From assembly GCA_022710975.1 (NCBI GenBank), contig JAKLGA010000010.1:1-64000 (forward strand): DNA of 64,000 nucleotides, given 5' to 3'. The stretch's first letter is position 1; every line of letters starts with the position of its first letter. Origin of the DNA: Myxococcota bacterium (GTDB lineage Bacteria; Myxococcota; B64-G9). The position numbers were made by a program, and so were the translations under genes. The notes under the pieces were generated by a model that did not search any database, was not told where the DNA came from, and saw only the letters and a list, made by a program, of their open reading frames with translations. Positions 61,856-64,000 of the stretch are shown piece after piece.

Positions 61856-62770
61856 CTATCTCCACGGACCAGATGCTAGCCACGTGGCCGAGAGCGGGGC
61901 CCCCTGGGCAGCGGCGAGCAACGGCATCTCTGCGAAGGCGGCCACGGCCCTGATGGTTTCGGCCAGACTACCCGCATCCTCCACGCCGGCCTTCCGCACG
62001 AAGCCAGACCACTGGGTCTTCTTCGTAGGGTCCTCGGCGAAGGTGTTCGTGAGCGCCACCGGCAGGGTCATCGACAGCGGCGTCTTGCGGCGCTCGAAGG
62101 TCGCGCGGATGGCCCGGACGAGCAGGTCGCCCTCGAAGCCGAAATCCCTGGCGAGCACCAGGAGGTCGTAGAAGTCCTTCATGCGGCTGTTCGCCATGCC
62201 GAGCTGCACCATCGCCTCGAGCTTCTCGGCGACCACTGTCTCGCGCGGGTAGGCTCGCAATCGCGGCGCCGGGAAATCCAGCAGGGCTGGGAAGTCGACC
62301 ATGGTGGCATCGGGTGTGATGGCATCTCCGAAGCCGACGTCGACCTGAAGGCGTACTTTCGCGTTCGTCACACGCGCGACGAACTCGATGCGGACGCCGC
62401 CGTACTCCTGCTCCTCGCGGATGAGGCCGACCGAGAGCGAGCCGAGATCGAAACGGACCCCGTCGTCGGGCACGTCGAGCGCGAGCACCTCGGCGAAGAC
62501 CTGGCGCATGTGCTCTTCGCCCGGGTCGCCGGACCCGAGCAGGTCGAGGTCGCGCGTCGCCCGGTGGGGCTTGCCGGTCCACAAGGTGAAAAGCGAGGCC
62601 CCCTTCAGCACGAACCGCCCCGCGTGCTTCGACGACGCGAGTCGGAACAGGAGCCGCTCGTTGGCATAGCGCGTGAGCACGAGCTGGAAGTCCTCGCCTT
62701 GCTCGCGGGCCAGCCTGAGCAGGCGAGCGCGTACCGAGGCTCCGATGTCTTTGGCCGGCGTCTTTTTCAT
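61856..62770 (-). CDS. abiEii: AbiEii-type nucleotidyltransferase toxin, 304 residues
   Basis: Nucleotidyltransferase motifs FVLKGASLFTLW (53-64) and RATRDLDLL (70-78, with D74 and D76) are followed by KVRLQVDVGFGDAI, ETVVAEKLEAMVQLG and MKDFYDLLVLARDFGF. This is the standard order for the AbiEii/AbiGii toxin family, which adds nucleotides to tRNA or related targets. The length is normal. ATG 62770 overlaps the antitoxin stop by 4 bp. The last 60 residues are less typical. Confidence 0.92.
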   Translation of the reverse strand: MKKTPAKDIGASVRARLLRLAREQGEDFQLVLTRYANERLLFRLASSKHAGRFVLKGASLFTLWTGKPHRATRDLDLLGSGDPGEEHMRQVFAEVLALDVPDDGVRFDLGSLSVGLIREEQEYGGVRIEFVARVTNAKVRLQVDVGFGDAITPDATMVDFPALLDFPAPRLRAYPRETVVAEKLEAMVQLGMANSRMKDFYDLLVLARDFGFEGDLLVRAIRATFERRKTPLSMTLPVALTNTFAEDPTKKTQWSGFVRKAGVEDAGSLAETIRAVAAFAEMPLLAAAQGAPLSATWLASGPWR

Positions 62771-63375
62771 GCCAGCGCTTCCAGGTACGGCCGCATGAGC
62801 GCGTAGATGCGGTCGGCGCGGGCGGCTTCGACGAGCGCGTCGATGCTGCCCTTGCGCTTCTTCAGGTAGTCCTTGAGCGCGGCCAGCGCGACCTCGAGGC
62901 CGACGTGCCGGCGGAAACGGAAGCAGTCGGCCACCGTCTTCGGGGGCGTGGTGAGCTGCACGTCCACCCCGCCAATGACGCGAGTCTCGACGCCGTGCTC
63001 GCGAGCACGGCCGCTGGCGCGGACGACCTCGAGCTTCGGGTAGGCCAGCTTGGGCATGCGAGCACGGCGATCGATGAGCACCCACACAGCGTGCGGGGAC
63101 TCGGTCGTGAGCCCGTGCACCTGGAGCGCGCTGAGCAGGCAGACGATGGCGTGCGGTACGCGCTTGGCGACCTCGGCGAGGGAGCTCTGCTCGGTGGCGG
63201 GAGCCTCGACGAGTCGATACAGCCCGCGGTCCACGCGCTCGAGCACCCCCCGGTCGCAGAGGCGCTGGAGGTAGGCCCTTGGAATGCCGGCCTCATCGAG
63301 GTCGCGAGCTCGCACCGGTCCCTTCTGGGCGAGTCGCTTGAGGACGTCGTTCTTCGATGTGGGCTTGGGTGCCAT
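62767..63375 (-). CDS. abiEi: AbiEi-type antitoxin/repressor, 202 residues
   Basis: The N-terminal winged-helix (VLKRLAQKGPVRARDLDEAG, then LQRLCDRGVLERVDRGLYRL) is the AbiEi signature, followed by the C-terminal antitoxin domain (VDVQLTTPPKTVADCFRFRRHVG and LALKDYLKK-like KDYLKKRKG). AbiEi represses its own operon by binding upstream inverted repeats. ATG 63375 is chosen; ATG 63423 would lie in the far arm of that inverted repeat and add a non-typical N-terminus. It is coupled to the toxin gene by a 4-bp overlap. Confidence 0.9.
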   Translation of the reverse strand: MAPKPTSKNDVLKRLAQKGPVRARDLDEAGIPRAYLQRLCDRGVLERVDRGLYRLVEAPATEQSSLAEVAKRVPHAIVCLLSALQVHGLTTESPHAVWVLIDRRARMPKLAYPKLEVVRASGRAREHGVETRVIGGVDVQLTTPPKTVADCFRFRRHVGLEVALAALKDYLKKRKGSIDALVEAARADRIYALMRPYLEALA

Positions 63376-63424
63376 GATACGTAACGCTGCTCCGTTTATC
63401 CAGTGACCGACATTTCGTATCATG
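63373..63424. promoter_or_regulatory. Inverted repeat upstream of the AbiE operon
   Basis: CATGATACG (63373-63381) and CGTATCATG (63416-63424) are perfect inverted 9-bp arms 34 bp apart. They surround the likely promoter and include the antitoxin start codon. AbiEi proteins are known to bind paired inverted repeats, so this is the likely autoregulatory operator. Confidence 0.6.
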
Positions 63425-63474
63425 CTCGGTCTCGGATCTCAAGGAGAAAGCCAGGTGGTATCGGCCGTTCATTA

Positions 63475-64000
63475 TCAGCGGCTCTTGCTCCTGATCCCCA
63501 GCTTCTTCGCTCGGTACTTCAGCGTCGAGTACGCGATCCCGAGCGACTGGGAGGCTGCCCTGAGGCTGCCGCGCAGCGCGATCTCCCGCTCGATCAGCTC
63601 CTTTTCCTTGGCGTCGACCTGGTCCTGGAAGCTCCCGGCCGCGCCCGGCTCGCTTTCTGGCCCGGCGCGGAGATCCAGGTCCCCTGGCTGGATCTCGGCT
63701 CCCTTGGCCGCCAGGATGGATCGCATCACGGCCGACTTCAGCTCCCGGACGTTGCCCGGCCATGGGTAGCTCTGGACCCGAGCCAGGGCCGCCTCGGAGA
63801 ACCTGAGGGACCGCTTCAGCTCACCGAGGTGCTGCCCGAGGAAGTGTTCGGCGAGGAACCTCAAGTCCTCGGGCCGGGCGCGGAGCGGTGGGATGTCGAT
63901 CCGGACCACGTTGAGCCGGTCGTAGAGGTCCGCCCGGAAGCGCCCGTCCTTGATCATCTCCATGAGCGGCTTGTTCGTGGCCGCGACCACCCGGACGTCC
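63475..64000 (-). CDS. Sigma-54 activator, C-terminal part (cut by window end)
   Basis: The reading frame continues beyond position 64000. Visible are the AAA+ part DVRVVAATNKPLMEM, FRADLYDRLNVVRIDIPPLR and YPWPGNVRELKSAVMRSI (sensor II region), then a charged linker and a Fis-type helix-turn-helix (LRAASQSLGIAYSTLKYRAKKLG) ending at 63475. It is a typical NtrC-type activator; its sensor domain is outside the window. It is the third such protein in 64 kb. Confidence 0.95.
   Translation of the reverse strand, partial: DVRVVAATNKPLMEMIKDGRFRADLYDRLNVVRIDIPPLRARPEDLRFLAEHFLGQHLGELKRSLRFSEAALARVQSYPWPGNVRELKSAVMRSILAAKGAEIQPGDLDLRAGPESEPGAAGSFQDQVDAKEKELIEREIALRGSLRAASQSLGIAYSTLKYRAKKLGIRSKSR

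Overview
The window is a GC-rich (by eye about two thirds G+C), densely packed bacterial region dominated by a type III CRISPR-Cas locus. Strong AGGAGG-type ribosome binding sites, many 4-bp ATGA gene overlaps and three sigma-54 enhancer-binding proteins fit a high-GC Gram-negative such as a myxobacterium or relative; this is an inference from style, since no rRNA or other taxonomic marker is present.

Layout. 1-4.8 kb: the end of a possible transposase, four small minus-strand genes (zinc ribbon and coiled-coil proteins) and a DUF3800-like/TPR protein. 5.0-8.6 kb: a sigma-like factor followed by four small proteins and an AAA+ ATPase that share a C-terminal LPxxVRxxL-type module. 8.6-14.7 kb: a CARF-sigma54 regulator (RtcR family) translationally coupled to Cas6, divergent from a PrimPol-Cas2-Cas1 adaptation operon. 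14.7-21.8 kb: a leader carrying two anti-repeats and a very long CRISPR array (37-bp repeat; 90 repeats by hand count, the last interrupted). 21.8-24.55 kb: the leader-distal end, where repeat halves are separated by two kinds of recurrent structured insert (called X and Y here), with an IS1634-like element inside one Y copy. 24.6-36.1 kb: a DUF429 protein, a TPR/cold-shock-like protein, Csx20, a PD-(D/E)XK-like protein and the effector genes (Cas10 with GGDD but no HD domain, Cas7, Csx10-like, a double Cas7, a Csx19-like protein and a large RAMP), most like type III-D. 36.0-39.9 kb: a lower-GC minus-strand operon encoding a CARF-HEPN RNase, a DUF3696-type AAA ATPase and a PLD-like protein, all joined by 4-bp overlaps. 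40.2-46.3 kb: a membrane protein, a second sigma-like factor, unknown and TPR-like proteins and a von Willebrand A protein. 46.6-52.6 kb: an AddB/AddA-like nuclease-helicase pair. 52.6-61.8 kb: zinc-binding and TPR/membrane proteins, a DHH-domain sigma-54 activator, an FtsA-like/DnaB-like fusion and a large helical protein. 61.9-63.4 kb: an AbiE toxin-antitoxin pair with an inverted repeat. 63.5 kb to the end: part of another sigma-54 activator.

How the parts fit. Cas6 should cut the repeat after its hairpin and leave the 8-nt handle ATTGAAAC. The Cas10 palm can plausibly make cyclic oligoadenylate, which could activate the CARF-HEPN RNase and possibly the CARF domain of the RtcR-like regulator, giving a signal-to-transcription loop onto cas6. 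Several spacers are antisense to ribosome-binding-site and start-codon regions, as expected for RNA-guided recognition of transcripts. The most unusual features are the repeats whose hairpin loops carry about 95-nt inserts with a covarying stem, and the five-gene set sharing one C-terminal module.
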